Both the position numbers and the translations under genes were made by a program. From Penelope pileata (lineage: Eukaryota > Chordata > Aves > Galliformes > Cracidae), in the NCBI GenBank assembly GCA_013396635.1, contig WBMW01005037.1:958665-1022664 (forward strand): a stretch of DNA of 64,000 bases, written 5' to 3'. Position 1 is the first letter of the stretch, and each line of letters opens with the position of its first letter. Positions 50,301-63,048 of the stretch are shown in pieces. A model generated the notes under the pieces. It saw only the letters and a program-made list of their open reading frames with translations, did not search any database and was not told where the DNA came from.

Positions 50301-53300
50301 GCTTCTTAATCTTTATCTAGTTCAATTAAAATCTGAATGTTTGGGATTTCATTAACAACTGGGGACTTGGAAATTACATGCACTTTTACACTGTATTCAA
50401 CTGCTTATGCACATTATTGGAAGTTGCCCAGAATGTCTTCAGGTAGGCTGAGATATAATTAAAACTTAAGTACTTAAAGGATAATGCAGAGGTAAAAGAG
50501 GATTATTTTAATTTTTCTGTCAGATCCAATTGACAAAAAAAAATCTTGAACGAGTCAAAATGTGTTGCAGACCAGTAGGAATTTAATGCAAGTGATATTT
50601 GTGGCTGATGGTGCAATCGGATGCGCAGATCAAACCGCTTCGTTGGAGGGCGGAGTGAAATGGATGTTGTAGCTGTGGCCCATGCTGACTGTATTTGGTG
50701 TGGGGAAGGGAATGCTTCACATTATCGTTCACTTCTGCACTGATGTAACCGTGCTGCTATCAATTAATTATACATTTCAAAGAATCTGCAAGTAGGCCTT
50801 TCTAAAATTAAACTGAGCAAAGTGATGAACAAGCTTTTAATCACTTAATACCGTGTATAAAAAATAGTTTCTTTCCATTAATTCCTCAAGAATAATTTTT
50901 CTGAAAGTTTTTTTTCCCCCTCTTAGTTTTTCTTCTCTTTTCTGTGAGCAATTTTACCATCTTTGGCACACCTGCTGGTTTAAATGAGTGAAGTGAAATA
51001 TATGTTGGAGTTCATAGTTGAATAGCCCTATGTTTTGAAGCAGTCATAAGAAATACAGAAAGTTCTGTTATTTGATGGTGCACAGTCCTGCCTGATTTTT
51101 CTTCTCTGTGTGATGGAGCAGGATCTGTGCAGGCTATTTCCAAGGACAGCAGACGACGGGGAAGCTGGGCAGGGTTGCCCAGGGTCAGGGACAACGCTGA
51201 GGGCTGTGCTATCTAAGCTCTGGGTCAAATTCTTAGCTGCTCTGAATTTTTCTTAAGTTTCAAACTGGATTGGATTTCCTTCTCTTTAATTATTCAGTTC
51301 TAATGATCTTAGGTGCCACTGGGATGTGGAGATAAGAATATTTTCAGAAAGAATGAGGGTATTTAAGGTGGTGATGTTTCTCTTTAAAATGTTGAAAAGG
51401 TGTACAGGTACTGCAGGGTAATTGGTACAAGATTTAGACAGCCTGGACGTGTTTAAGTGGTGTGTTTTGATCAAGTTAATGTTTAAAATGTTATAGTGAT
51501 AAAAATAAATTGTACAGCAGTGAAATTACCGAACACATTTGGAGAGATTTTGTTAACTTTTACTATAAGAAATTAAGACACTGTTCTTAGCAGGAGAAAA
51601 CAGTGAGGTTCCATGAGGTTTTGTCTGCCTGGCTACTTGATCCCAGGCTCTGGCAGGTATAGCTGCCCATCCACACCTGCACAGGGTGGAGTGAGCTGAC
51701 TATGATATGCACACATATGAATGGAAGTTAGGGAAAATTATTTAATGTTGAAAGAGAGACAGAAAAATATCCCTGCAAGGTCGGTGCTGTGTGGACCGAA
51801 TATGAGAATGTGAATAAATTCTACATCCAACAATAGCATTCCTCCTGTATGGAGCCCAGTGAGGTATGTAATACTTCAGCTTCACAGTTCTTAATTTGCT
51901 CTGCTATGTGCTGGGCTATGTGTCCTCAAAAGAGCACAAAAACTGTTCTCTCCTCTGACTGTTGAATACATTTAGTATTTAGATGCATTTCTTTCACTGT
52001 AGGCTTTGATTTTCTGATTTCAAAATGGATCAGGCATTAAGTAGCCAACATAGTATGACAATCTGGACACAAGCTTTTGCTCCCTGACTTCAGGTGTTTT
52101 TAGAAATGTAGGGATTTTTATCAAAGATTAAGATAAGCTTTCTTCTCTTTCTTTTTTTACAGAGAGAATACTGAAATAAATAAAATGAAGAATATTGATA
52201 TATCACAAATGGAAACAGTAAATGTGTCGCTAGGGAGATGAGTGGGAGTTGAGAGCAAAGATAACTACAGATATGATAAGTATCTGTGCATTTGGCTTCA
52301 GATATGAAAATCTGTGCCACAGATTGATCCTAGAGGAGTAATAAATACACATTATCTGTAATTATTCTCAAACTTCATAAACCTTACTTTAGTAACATCT
52401 TTTGCATCACTTTTTTTCTGAGATCTTTTATTTTTATGACACTGTCAAGCTTTTTAATTTTAATTTTGAGAAAATTGCTCCAGCTGTTATGGATTTTGTT
52501 TTAGCTTCCGTTTCTGCATTTCTGTCATTCTCTTGAAAGCTGATAAACTGTCCCACTTTTATTCTCTCGAGGCTAAGAGTTTCCTTTGGAGAGTTCTGGT
52601 AGCAGCTTGGAAGGGTTTTTGTTTCTGAGCTATGCCTAAATGGTTGTGTTTGTTGCTTTTTTTCCCCCTTCAGAGAATTTGCAGGCTGTGAATTTGAAAT
52701 TTCTTTTACAAATATAATTTTGAGTGTAATTCCACCTTACAGTATTATCCTGCAATGGGAACTCCATGAGACTGTAATCACCAGATCTTCATTCAGGTAT
52801 TACCACACTTGGGGGATTTTGCAGTGTTTGAACCTTGCAGAACATTTACTGCAGTCACGTCTGAGAGTTCTATCTGTGGAGCCCCAGTCCTCTCCGACAG
52901 GACAAACAGGGAATCACCAATATGAATATAAAATAGAAGTGATGCTTCTGAAAGGCAGTGGGATTCCATGTCTGAAAAACTGGGCTTGTTCAAGCAAGAA
53001 AGCAGGGAAAAAGTAAGGCTTCAGCAGGTTGAATACACACATTTGTGTGGATGTGGGAGCTGACTTGGAATAAATCTCATGCAAGTGTTTGTGTTTAAAT
53101 TTGGCAACATAACCAATATTTATTTTTTAACCTGCATCTTAAAATTAGGTTTTATGTCAAAATTTGTTGTAAAATAGGAAAAGCACTCTTGTTGAATGTG
53201 TTATACAGTGTTCTTTTACCAATGGACACCGTAGTGTGGTGTATGTGCTATCAGCACTCCTGTGGCTGCATGTTGAGCTGGGATCAGCATCGATATTGAA

Positions 53301-53923
53301 AGTGTCATTGAGTTACTTCTGCTGTTAGAAGTGTGATCACATTTTGTGATGTCCTGAGTTCTTAAGTAATCAAGAATCAACAGTATGAAAAATTTCAAGT
53401 GCAGCTTTTTTGAAGAACAGAAATTAAATATTTAGAGCAGTGTGTTCTTTTGCATATCTGTTGATGTCTTGACCACATATTTTGAGATGGAGGTGCCAAC
53501 AGATTTTGAACACGTAAATTTGAGTATCATGTTTTCTTTCCTAATAATGAAGAAACAGTAATTCTTATCTCTTCTTCCGTAAGGCGGGACACCCAGCTGT
53601 GGGTGGTAGGCCAAATCTGCACAAATCAACCAGTTCTTTTGCCCCTTCACTTCTACGCTGTCCTCTTCCCAAAGGTTTTGCATCTCCTCTTTGGTTGTGC
53701 AGCCAGAGCACATGAACAACCCATAAACACCCTCCAGTACAAGATAGCAGATGTGTGTTCACGTTCCTGTCACACATTCATGTCACACACAATCGTGTGA
53801 TGGGAGCTGCACTTGGGTTCCAACTGGCTGTGCTGATGGCCGCGTGAAGAACTCACGTGAGATCCAGAACAATGAATTTTAGTGAAAGCCTGAAATATTT
53901 AACTTGTCCAAGGGAGGGGAAGT

Positions 53924-53951
53924 AAAAAAAAAAAAAAATAAATAAATAAAT
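53924..53951. repeat. Poly-A run followed by (AAAT)n
   Basis: A15 at 53924-53938 followed by about three TAAA units. It resembles a degraded poly-A tail, but no retroelement body was recognised to its left. Confidence 0.9.
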
Positions 53952-54198
53952 GCAGTTTTCAGGTTAATGTCTGTCTCCATCCTGCTTTTGTTTTGTTTAC
54001 TTGATAAGAAGTTTGGAATGAAAATTAAAAGCTAATAAAGCTCTCTATCTTGTTTTTCTCTTTTGTGAAAACGAAACTTGAGTAATTGTGAATAAGTTGT
54101 GCATAATTTCTGTCCTCAAATGGAGTGTTTTTTTGTCATTCAGTTTTAATTTCAAATTTTACATTTATTAATGACACATTTTTACTGTACCTAAAGAT

Positions 54199-54211
54199 TG
54201 CCATCTACTGG
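54199..54211 (-). promoter_or_regulatory. CTCF-like core motif
   Basis: The minus strand reads CCAGTAGATGGCA, matching the published CTCF core CCASYAGRKGGCA at all 13 positions. A full match is expected less than once by chance in a window this size. Occupancy cannot be judged from sequence. Confidence 0.4.
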
Positions 54212-55033
54212 CATATAATAGCTTCGGGGTCTGTATTTGTTCATAAATTTGAAAATTCAATAAAATTATTTTCTCAGCTGATTTTGTGATTGCCTTTTAT
54301 TTCATAGTAGTTGGGTAATATTTGGGGAAACATTAACAGCATTTACTTTATCATACCAAGAGCAGTGCAATGTCTGGTTAATTAAAAGCCCATTATAACA
54401 AAATACTGATGCTTCCCATGTGAATGAACTTCCTATTCTCCCAAATTAAGCCATGTTTCATATTTCTATAAGAACAGAAGAACGTATTTTTTAGGTTAAA
54501 AACGTTCTTCTTCAAGCATTTGAAGTGATTCTGTTCTGGCACGTAGTGGCTTGGTTGTTCAATAAAATGGATGATGAAATCTTCCAAAATTGTGGGGGAC
54601 TCTTTTCCCTGCTCAAGCAAATTTTTGGTTAACTCTAACATTGCTTAGGCTTCTAGACCCTCGTTGATCCCAGCTTCCTCTCTAGTCAGCAGGGCATGAG
54701 GATCTCTGAGCAGGTAAGCAGGAGCAGAAAAGCCCTGCTATCAGGCATTGGTACACACCTGGGACTGCCATAATCTCAGAAATTTGTGGCAGCTGTGGGT
54801 AGCTGCTCCTGCATTTATTTCAGGTGTTGGCAGAATGTGCTCCAGGTGTGCAGGGAGTATCCATCCCATAGGCAGTGACTTTTTCTAAGGAAGCCAGTGG
54901 GTGCTAGGAGCTGGCGTGCACAGTGGTGAGCTGAGGAACCCATCTGTGCCTCTTGCAGGAGCTGTGACTCTTGTAACAGGTGAGTACACCCATAAAGCAG
55001 TCAGAATTCAGAATTTTGGCTTTGCCCAGTTCC

Positions 55034-55052
55034 TTTTTTTTTTTTTTTTTTT
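55034..55052. repeat. Poly-T run (19)
   Basis: Plus-strand T homopolymer preceded by TTCC; no associated element recognised. Confidence 0.95.
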
Positions 55053-55812
55053 ATGGTGAAGTGCTCAGCACGTTTGCTCTGGTGTCTTATTTTTAGATGT
55101 CTGTTTTTTTCTGAGGAAGCACTTAGGTCCCTGGCATGTGGTTTTGCTTTCCTTTCTAGAGACATAGCACCTGAAAACCTAGCTTTAACTGTTCTCAGCC
55201 TGCTATATGTGACCTATGAAGAGCACTAAAGTTGTGCTTTCTACTGCTTTTGAAGTAATTTGCAAAGGCCCATGCTGGTCTTTTGGTGAAAATAGTGCAC
55301 TTTCATCTGTGTGGAGAGTGTTATGATTGGTTTATTTTCTCTTGAAGCAGCACTTATACCAAGCAGATGATACTGTAAGTGTGAACATACTGCTACTTTT
55401 TCCACCATTATGAAGCATGCAAAAAAAAATTGCTTCACTGGAGAAAGTGGTTTCTATCTCAGGGGTAAAGCCTGGCTAGCATGTGTGTAGGAGCTGCTGC
55501 TGCACTGTTGCTATTCAAGCTTTATTGAGCTGTAAAGTAAATAGTCGTGTAAAACCTGTGTAACTTGCTGAGGCATTAACTAAAGCTGCCCTAGGGCTGC
55601 CTTACCACATGTGCTGCCATTGTTTATCTTCTATCTTCTATCATTTTGGTGGTGATTTGCTACATTTGTATGTTACCCGATCTGAGTTTTTACTCCTCTT
55701 AGTTTCTGCTGTTTTTCCTCTGCATAACAGGTCTGGTCTGCAGAGAGATGGATGCAAAATAGTAAAATAATCATTAAAAAAAACCTCTAACATTGCACAT
55801 TTAAGCAGAAAT

Positions 55813-55863
55813 TTTATTTTGTATGAAACTCATACAAAATTATTTATTTTGTATGAAACTCAT
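55813..55863. repeat. 30-bp period tandem duplication containing a perfect hairpin
   Basis: The 21 bases at 55813-55833 recur exactly at 55843-55863. The first copy and its spacer also form an 11-bp perfect inverted repeat, ATTTTGTATGA at 55816-55826 against TCATACAAAAT at 55830-55840, with a 3-base loop. Confidence 0.9.
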
Positions 55864-58800
55864 GAAATATGTATTTAGTCTAGGTATTCAGTTGTTGACA
55901 TTGCACTTTGATTTCTGCTAAGTAGTTTTCAGTTGTATGTATTTGTTGGTAATTATAAATCATGTTCATGGCTTTTTAAGACAGATAGGCTTTCTACCAT
56001 TTGCTCACATAAGTCTGTTTTGTACTTCTCGTATATAAATATTAGGTATATTTTGAACACAAAGTGGGCAGTTGTACTGAGAGGCCAAATGGCACGAACT
56101 TGCTACCTGAACCAAACTTGATTTTAAAGATAATCAGTATGAAGAGTAAGAACACAATTCTCCCACCTTGAGCAGGTGGAGATTGTTTTTGATTTGCACC
56201 AGCTTGTGGAAACACTGCATTCACGTAGTGGTGCTCCTGGACTTAGTACTTGTGAGTGAGGAATGTGGCAGAGTGAACCAAGCTGTCAAACCAGCTAGCT
56301 TGTTCCTTCTCCCTTACTAAGGAGGACATTTGCCTCAGAGTTCTTGCTCCTTGTTAGCTAAATTCTGGCTTTCTCAGCTCTTCAAGACAGAGCAACCCTT
56401 TGAGAGGTGTCAGCTCCTCCTTTCTATAGGCATCTCTGATGTGTTTATGGTAGAAAATAGCCTAGCAGTAACGTGGTGACTGATTGATATGAAAATGCAG
56501 CTATAGTTTTGGTGTAAGGCAAATGAATATTTTCTATTTTTTACAAAAGCTCCGATGAAATGTTTTGTAGGCCGTACTTTTTATTACAGATTATTTTCTG
56601 ATATGTTTTTTTTTGTTATAGGCAGTTGATTCACTTCTAGTTACAACGTGAACTACAGTATATCTTGCTGTTGTGGTGGCAGTTAATTGCAGATCAACAG
56701 GGACAAATCACATGAGACAAGTCCTTGCTATTAAGAGATGAGCCATTCATTAACTCAGGAAATTGTGTCATGCTGGTCTCCTTTGTGGCACACATAGGTA
56801 TCAATTCCCTGAAGATGTTCCAAGAGCTTGCACTGGCCTGTAATACCTTTCAGTATCATTTGATGTGCTGTGGAGCCAAAATTACCTTGCTTACATGAAC
56901 TGCAGAAGTAGTCTGAAGTTTCTCAGCTGCTGCTGTGCCTGAAAATTCCTCTCAAGATGCGTATCACAAATCGTTGAGACCTACACGTGGTGCTCCCTTC
57001 TCCTAAAGGCCTCTGAGAGATTTTGTGTGCCAGTTTTCCCTAGCTGCAAAACTGGACTGAAATACTCATGCTGTCTTTAGAAATATTGTGAGCGTAATTA
57101 TGTTTAAAGATTGAGAGATGAGAATCTTAAATTGAGAGTGTTTCTGCTTTTTTTTCATGGTGATAGTATCTTACTCCTGGAGATGCCTGAGCTCAGCCTT
57201 AGCAGAACTTTAATGCAGATCACTTGTGGATCACTTTAGCTCCTGATTTTTGTAGAGTTTTGGGATGATTTTGGAGGGGATGGGTTAAGCTGTGCTTGTG
57301 TGCTGGGTGGGGTCTCAGTGAGGTGTGCAGGATGCTTTGAGCAGGGTTGGTACAGCAGGAAGCAGGGGCTGTGCCTGCAGAGCGCTTAGGGTGCTGCGGG
57401 CTGTCAGAGGTGATGTGCAGCAGGATGTGGAGGGATAAGAAATGGAAACACTCCCCCCAGAAACATGGGAGACCTCAGAGCATCTGCAGCAGTCTGGGTA
57501 AACATCTGAAGTCTGTATCCAGACTAAATCACTCATTCGAGTAAACTTTAATTTACAGAATACATCCCACGCTATTTGGCAGCTTCTGAGTGATGTTCGA
57601 GCGTAAGCGTATACATTAGATGGGTGGTTGTACTTCATAGAAAGCAATCCTCAGAATTTATTACTGCTGCTAATTTTGTTCCTGAAAATCTGTTGAAAGG
57701 AAGAGTGGAAGGGATCTTATTTATTGAGAGGGCAGGTAAGCTGCATTATGGAAGCTGATAATTAACAAATATTAAGGTTCAATGTGATTGTTGTGTGCTG
57801 CAAGGAAAGGTAGTTTATTCTAAATCAAGCCTCTGACAAAACAAACTTGGCTGTTATAAGGTGGGGGGAGAAGAGCAGAAAGATAAATTCAACTTCTCAG
57901 CTATCAGACTTATTATTCTGTGGAAGAGTTTTCTCTAAAGATGCAGTATCTTTCAATAAAAGAGAGAATAAGTCACTGTGCTCACTAAAGGTAGAGCAGG
58001 CTGTCTGGCTGTGGTAGTTTGTTAGGGAAGCCATGTCAATAATTCCAATATTTGATAGTAGATGAACTTGTTAACAAAAAATTTAACATGAGGCCATAAA
58101 TTATATATTTTCCTTGTTTGCTCACCAGTGCAAAGAGGAATTGATCCAAATGCCTGCTGCAGTCTATGGGAATCTTTCTGCCAGTTCTGATGAACTCTGG
58201 AACAGGCTTGAAACTATTTACAGCTTTTTGGTTGTGTTTATTTACGATGCAGGGTGCTCACAGATAATGGTATGGTTTTCAAGCCCTTTGGACAGCTGAC
58301 TGAGGATATTGCCTATAAACATGACTTCTAATAACAAAGCATGTGGGAAGGGAGGGAGCTGCTTGCTCTGAAACGCCCTGCGTCTGTTGGCATCGCATGC
58401 AAGAGCAGAAGTACTCCTCTCAGAAATATAAATTTCCTTGCTGTGCTTTGTCTGCCTCCACAGCTTATCTGTGAACCCATGAAAAATGAGTCTGTGTCGT
58501 GGATCATCTACCACTTGCATTCTGATTTCCATTCTGGAGTATGGCTTAGATCTGATGCAATGGATTCCTCCCTTATTATGGTGTCTGTCCCTGGCGACAC
58601 CCTATTACCTCCTCACAGACTCCTACTGTGTGGGAATCTTAGGCTTGCCCTGAGCTCTCGCTTCTCATAGGTCTATAAACTACATGTATGACTTCAGGAA
58701 GTTCTATGTGCAGTTATTTCGTGTGCAACAGAGATGATAAAGATTCCTTATCTCATTGTGGCATTTTGAAGTTGCGTGTGGCTCTATGGGACTACCATCC

Positions 58801-61540
58801 AATTCCCTGCTTGCTGGTGCTGCTGCTGGTATTAAACAAGTCTGGAAATGGCCATCTATGGTTCAGCACTGTCCCATGTTTCTCTGCATGAAAGCCTGTT
58901 TGATGAAAGTGCACAGAAAGCAGTTCTTGTACATAGTCACTTGAATGTCTGGTTTTAACAAAAATAACTCTACCCTTTCTAGTACGGTGTCCATCAAGCC
59001 TTGTTCCTCTTTCTGGTAAAATGGAAAAGTTGATTAATTACAGTATCTATTTTAACAATTGATTCAGTTCCCATCCCTAAATTCAGTAGAACATTACTTG
59101 CATTGTAGTGTGTACCTACAAAAGGGCATCCGAGGGTGTAATTGGATAAATCTGTGTTCAGGCAATATATTGTTTATTACATGCACACTTGACCTCATTA
59201 GTGGTGGTTGCTTTCTATCTCTGTTCCGGTCTGCAGTACATAATGGTGAGGATACCATCTTTATCTGTGCAATCAGACAAAGATTCTTTTAGAAACTTAG
59301 GGAAGATTGTGTCCTGGATGAGAACAGCAAATTTAATTACTGACAGTGGAATGAGTACAAAATGTTTCTGCACGCGATGTTCTGGACAATACATTGCTTC
59401 AAAAACCATGTAACTTTATTTTTTGCATCATTACACTGGGAAGAGTTAGTGGATAGTAATCCACTAAACTAACAATGAATGTGTTACTAAAAAGGTAGTG
59501 AAATGCTAATGATTTTTTTCTGAGTGAAGCCAATAAAATAGCAAAACACCTAAAGAGCAAATATCAAGCCCTGATGATGTTTCTGTACAAGTAGTATTGG
59601 GAACAAAACTCTTCTCATCTCAGAGAGGCTCTGTACTTCCAGGAGAACATTTTGCATACAGAAAACTGTAGTTCTTTCTTGTAGGAAAATGGCATTGGTG
59701 TGTGAAGGCAGGAGTCCCTGAAGAAATACTGCACGTACAAAACCATTTTATAATAATTCCACTTAAGGAATGAAGTTGATACTGATGCAGTGCCATATTT
59801 CAGACTCCCAGCATCCAGGTGATATCTGCTAAAGATGGACCAGCAATGGATTGCAAGCTCTCATTCTCCCAGGACTGGCAGAACAGCTGCCTGTTGTCAC
59901 GTCTCTTGCTGCCTGGGTGATGCATCCCAGTGTGCTGGAGGTAACGGCCTTCTGGGTGCTTTCTAATGAAGCAGTGAAGAGCTGACTTTCTCATCCTTAC
60001 AGCAAATTACTTATGAAAAATGTTTTACAAATACCAAGGGTGCTCTTTAGTCAGGAACATTTTCTATTGAAGTCTTAAATATTTTTCTGCCCTTAGGTGG
60101 AAAAGTTTTCTCAGTCCAGTGAGCTGTATAGGAATAGCTCATGCGGAGGAGGCAGGACAATTTTCTGCCTGGGTCTAAGAAGAGCAGTGCCATCAGACTG
60201 GTTTAAGCTGTCTCTAAGAAGGCAGACTTAGTAAATCCAGATTCTTGTCTTCATCAACTCATGACATCGCCCTCATTCTTTTGGATAAAATAATCTTGGG
60301 TAAAGATAAGTCTAGTAGTGCCTTAAATGTTTGCCTCAGCCGCTGTGTGATGCCAAGATGGCAGCAGTAACACCTTGAGACCAGGGCTGTGGTTTTGCAG
60401 TACAGGAACCAAGGTATTTTCCTGTCAGCCTGACTATACAGAGCCCAGGCATCCGTGAGTCACAGCCACACAATGGGGACAATTCTGATATCACTGGTGC
60501 TGCTCACACAGTGTAGTTTCTGAGTTCTGTAGTTATCTGTTTATGTTAATAGCAGATAACAACGAAAACACTAGGCTTGGCCCCAGTGCACTACTGTGAG
60601 CTTCCCACTGACTTGTTTACGCCTTTTCATCCCACAGGTTTGTCTGTTGTCATAGCTCCCATTTTCTTTCAGTTTTCGGAAGCAGGACACGAGGTCTCTA
60701 TGGAGACAGCCATCAGTTCCGCTCCACGCGCTGAACTGTAGGGGCTGCTGTAAGAGCAGGGCTGTGAGCCTGCTCCTTCCCTTGGAAGCCAGAAACATTG
60801 CCACCTCGCATCCCAGGTCCCCAGTGGCTCTGGGAATTATCACTTCAAGGTCACAACGGCTTCACTGTAACAACACTGTGTGCTGTTACCTTCATTGGAT
60901 CAGTAATATAATAACACTGCCATAATCGCTTTACAATACAACTTCAAACAACTTTCAAGTTTTTTCATTACCTACATGAAAGACACCAAACCATGCTGAT
61001 GTATCCTTAGAAGTAGGACACATGAGTCTCATCTGAAATGAGAAAGTTAAATTCAGGTTAAAGGTTTAAGTCACTGGGACATATGCAAAAATTCCCTTTT
61101 AGCTGTGGTACTGCCACAGAGGGAGGAGGGGGGTCGTGACTTAATTTATCGAAAGTATGTATGTACTCAGACATCGTGAATCCACGAGAGCTGTATTCCT
61201 GAACACTGCTGTGTGTGAGAGATGGCTTATGGCTCAAACTGCAGCAAAGCACTGGAGGTAGGGAGGCATGTCTTGCTTGCTGTGCTTGTTTGGGGCTGAA
61301 TGTCTCTTGTCAGCTGTGTGATGGATATGGCCAGAGATGCAGCCAGGCTTGGTGCAAACAGCTCTCAGTCATGGAACAATGTAAAGGTTAGAGTGTAATT
61401 TTCAAAAGTACCTGAGAAACTTGGGAACCAAAATCCATCAGTGGTGTAATCACTGAAGTTCACGTTCCTACATCAGTGACTTGTTAAAGTGTTACTCTGT
61501 CACAGTTTTCATCTGAAATGGAACCAACATCTACAAGAAC

Positions 61541-61583
61541 GTGTGTGTGTTTGTGTGTCTTTGTGTATGTGTATACGTATATA
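61541..61583. repeat. GT-rich imperfect microsatellite
   Basis: Interrupted (GT)n running into GTATACGTATATAT, potentially a Z-DNA or cruciform-prone stretch. Confidence 0.85.
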
Positions 61584-63008
61584 TTTCTGCCCTAATACCT
61601 TCCATGTGCATTTATCTGTAATTGTACTTGGCTGTATAGGAGAAGCCTTTGTTCCCAAGGCAGACAAAAAGAGAAAAACATCCCTGAAGTGGCTGTGAGA
61701 ACAGAAGGGTTGAATTGTGCAGGATGAGTAGAATTTGAAAAACCTGATACTTTGTGCTTCAGTTTCTTTCTTGGAGGGAGGGGAAGGGTGCTGGTCTTGT
61801 ATGAGGTTTACTTGGGAATCCTTAATGGATCAATTGTCCTGTTTGACATAGTGCTGAAAAGAGTCTCATGTCTTGTTAGTTTGCAGCATATGCTATGGAA
61901 CAGCAATTGAATTTTATAGAGAGTTTCCTGGATAGCACACGCATAATGAACCATGTGTACTTGTAATAGTACATCGGCTAAGTGGAACCCCAGGGAGCGT
62001 TTAACAAAATGAGTGATTGAAAGGTGACTTAGCATTTTGTTCAGTGTTGCAACCCCAGTGAAAAAATGATTTCTAGGATCTGGTGTTGCACAAAGAACCC
62101 AAAATTTGTTAATGCACATGAACAGCTTGCCTATGAGAATGTCTGTGTGTTGTCTCTCTGGACCAGTGGTCCTTGTGCCTGTCGTTAGTGAAAACAAAGC
62201 TGTGTAACATAACGTCAGATTTACAGACAGAACAGTGACATTGACTGTACGGTGTGGGCTATGAAGTGAAGATGGTTGTGCCATCTGATAAGTCTGCTAT
62301 CTGTCAACCCTTTCGTGTGCTATGAAATTAAGATTGAGATGAAGTCGTCAAAGAATATTTTGGTGGGCAGAGGGTTGGAGTAATAGTTCCTAAGGTGCCA
62401 CGTGGCTCCCAGGAGGGAGCAGTTCCCAGGGGCTGCTCTTAGTGCTACCTTTTGTGCATTTCCTACCTGCTTCCCACCAGCTCCTCAGGTGCAGGTTGTT
62501 AGAGCTATCTCTGCATAGAAGTGTATCAGGTTAACACCAGATCCTTGGGAGTTTTGTATAGCTCAGCTTCTTTTTATGTTTCCACAAAGACAACTAGGAG
62601 GACAAGAACCACCTTTATGTTGTAATTTGTTTGTCTTCAAGATTTCTACTGTAGTCAATAGAGTGAAGGAGGAGACTCCAGAGAAATTAATCTTGTTTTA
62701 AAATGGTGTCTGATCTAGACCATCCCTAGGGACTGTTTACTGGAAGAGTATGTTTGCTATATGCACTGCCCACTATGGATGTGTTTTGTTGTATTGCTCT
62801 GAAGATACTTACTTTTAGAATATCCCTCTTTCTTTAATGCTGATGAGATGTTTCTCAAATTGTAATGATTCCTTAAGGCTGTGGCTTTCTTTGGCCTTCA
62901 CATGATATTGAACGAGTGTTATAAGATTGTACGCCATGCCCTGGGAGGAAAAAATGAGTAAAAAAATCTTCTGACTTACTGACATGCTTCAATTTTCTAG
63001 TAACTTAC

Positions 63009-63048
63009 AGATATGAGCAAATATAGGAGCTGTAGATATGAGCAAATA
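63009..63048. repeat. Short tandem duplication, 25-bp period
   Basis: AGATATGAGCAAATA occurs at 63009-63023 and again at 63034-63048. Confidence 0.9.

Larger units (their letters stand above)
31591..54180 (+). other. CDH4: CDH4 intron 2, middle part, no confirmed gene
   Basis: Mostly AT-rich intronic DNA with homopolymers at 31745-31763, 33531-33547, 33953-33971, 34746-34791, 37050-37075, 44408-44424 and 53924-53938. It contains the unexplained minus-strand frame at 36367-36678, an octamer-bearing hairpin at 45681-45705 and a CpG-bearing patch near 50610-50660. The remaining open frames are short and have no family signature I recognise. Confidence 0.7.

Noticed and set aside
61808..62284. 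A 158-codon minus-strand frame beginning Met-Ala-Gln-Pro.
   Set aside because: No motif or family was recognised, and a frame of this length is expected about once by chance across six frames of 64 kb.
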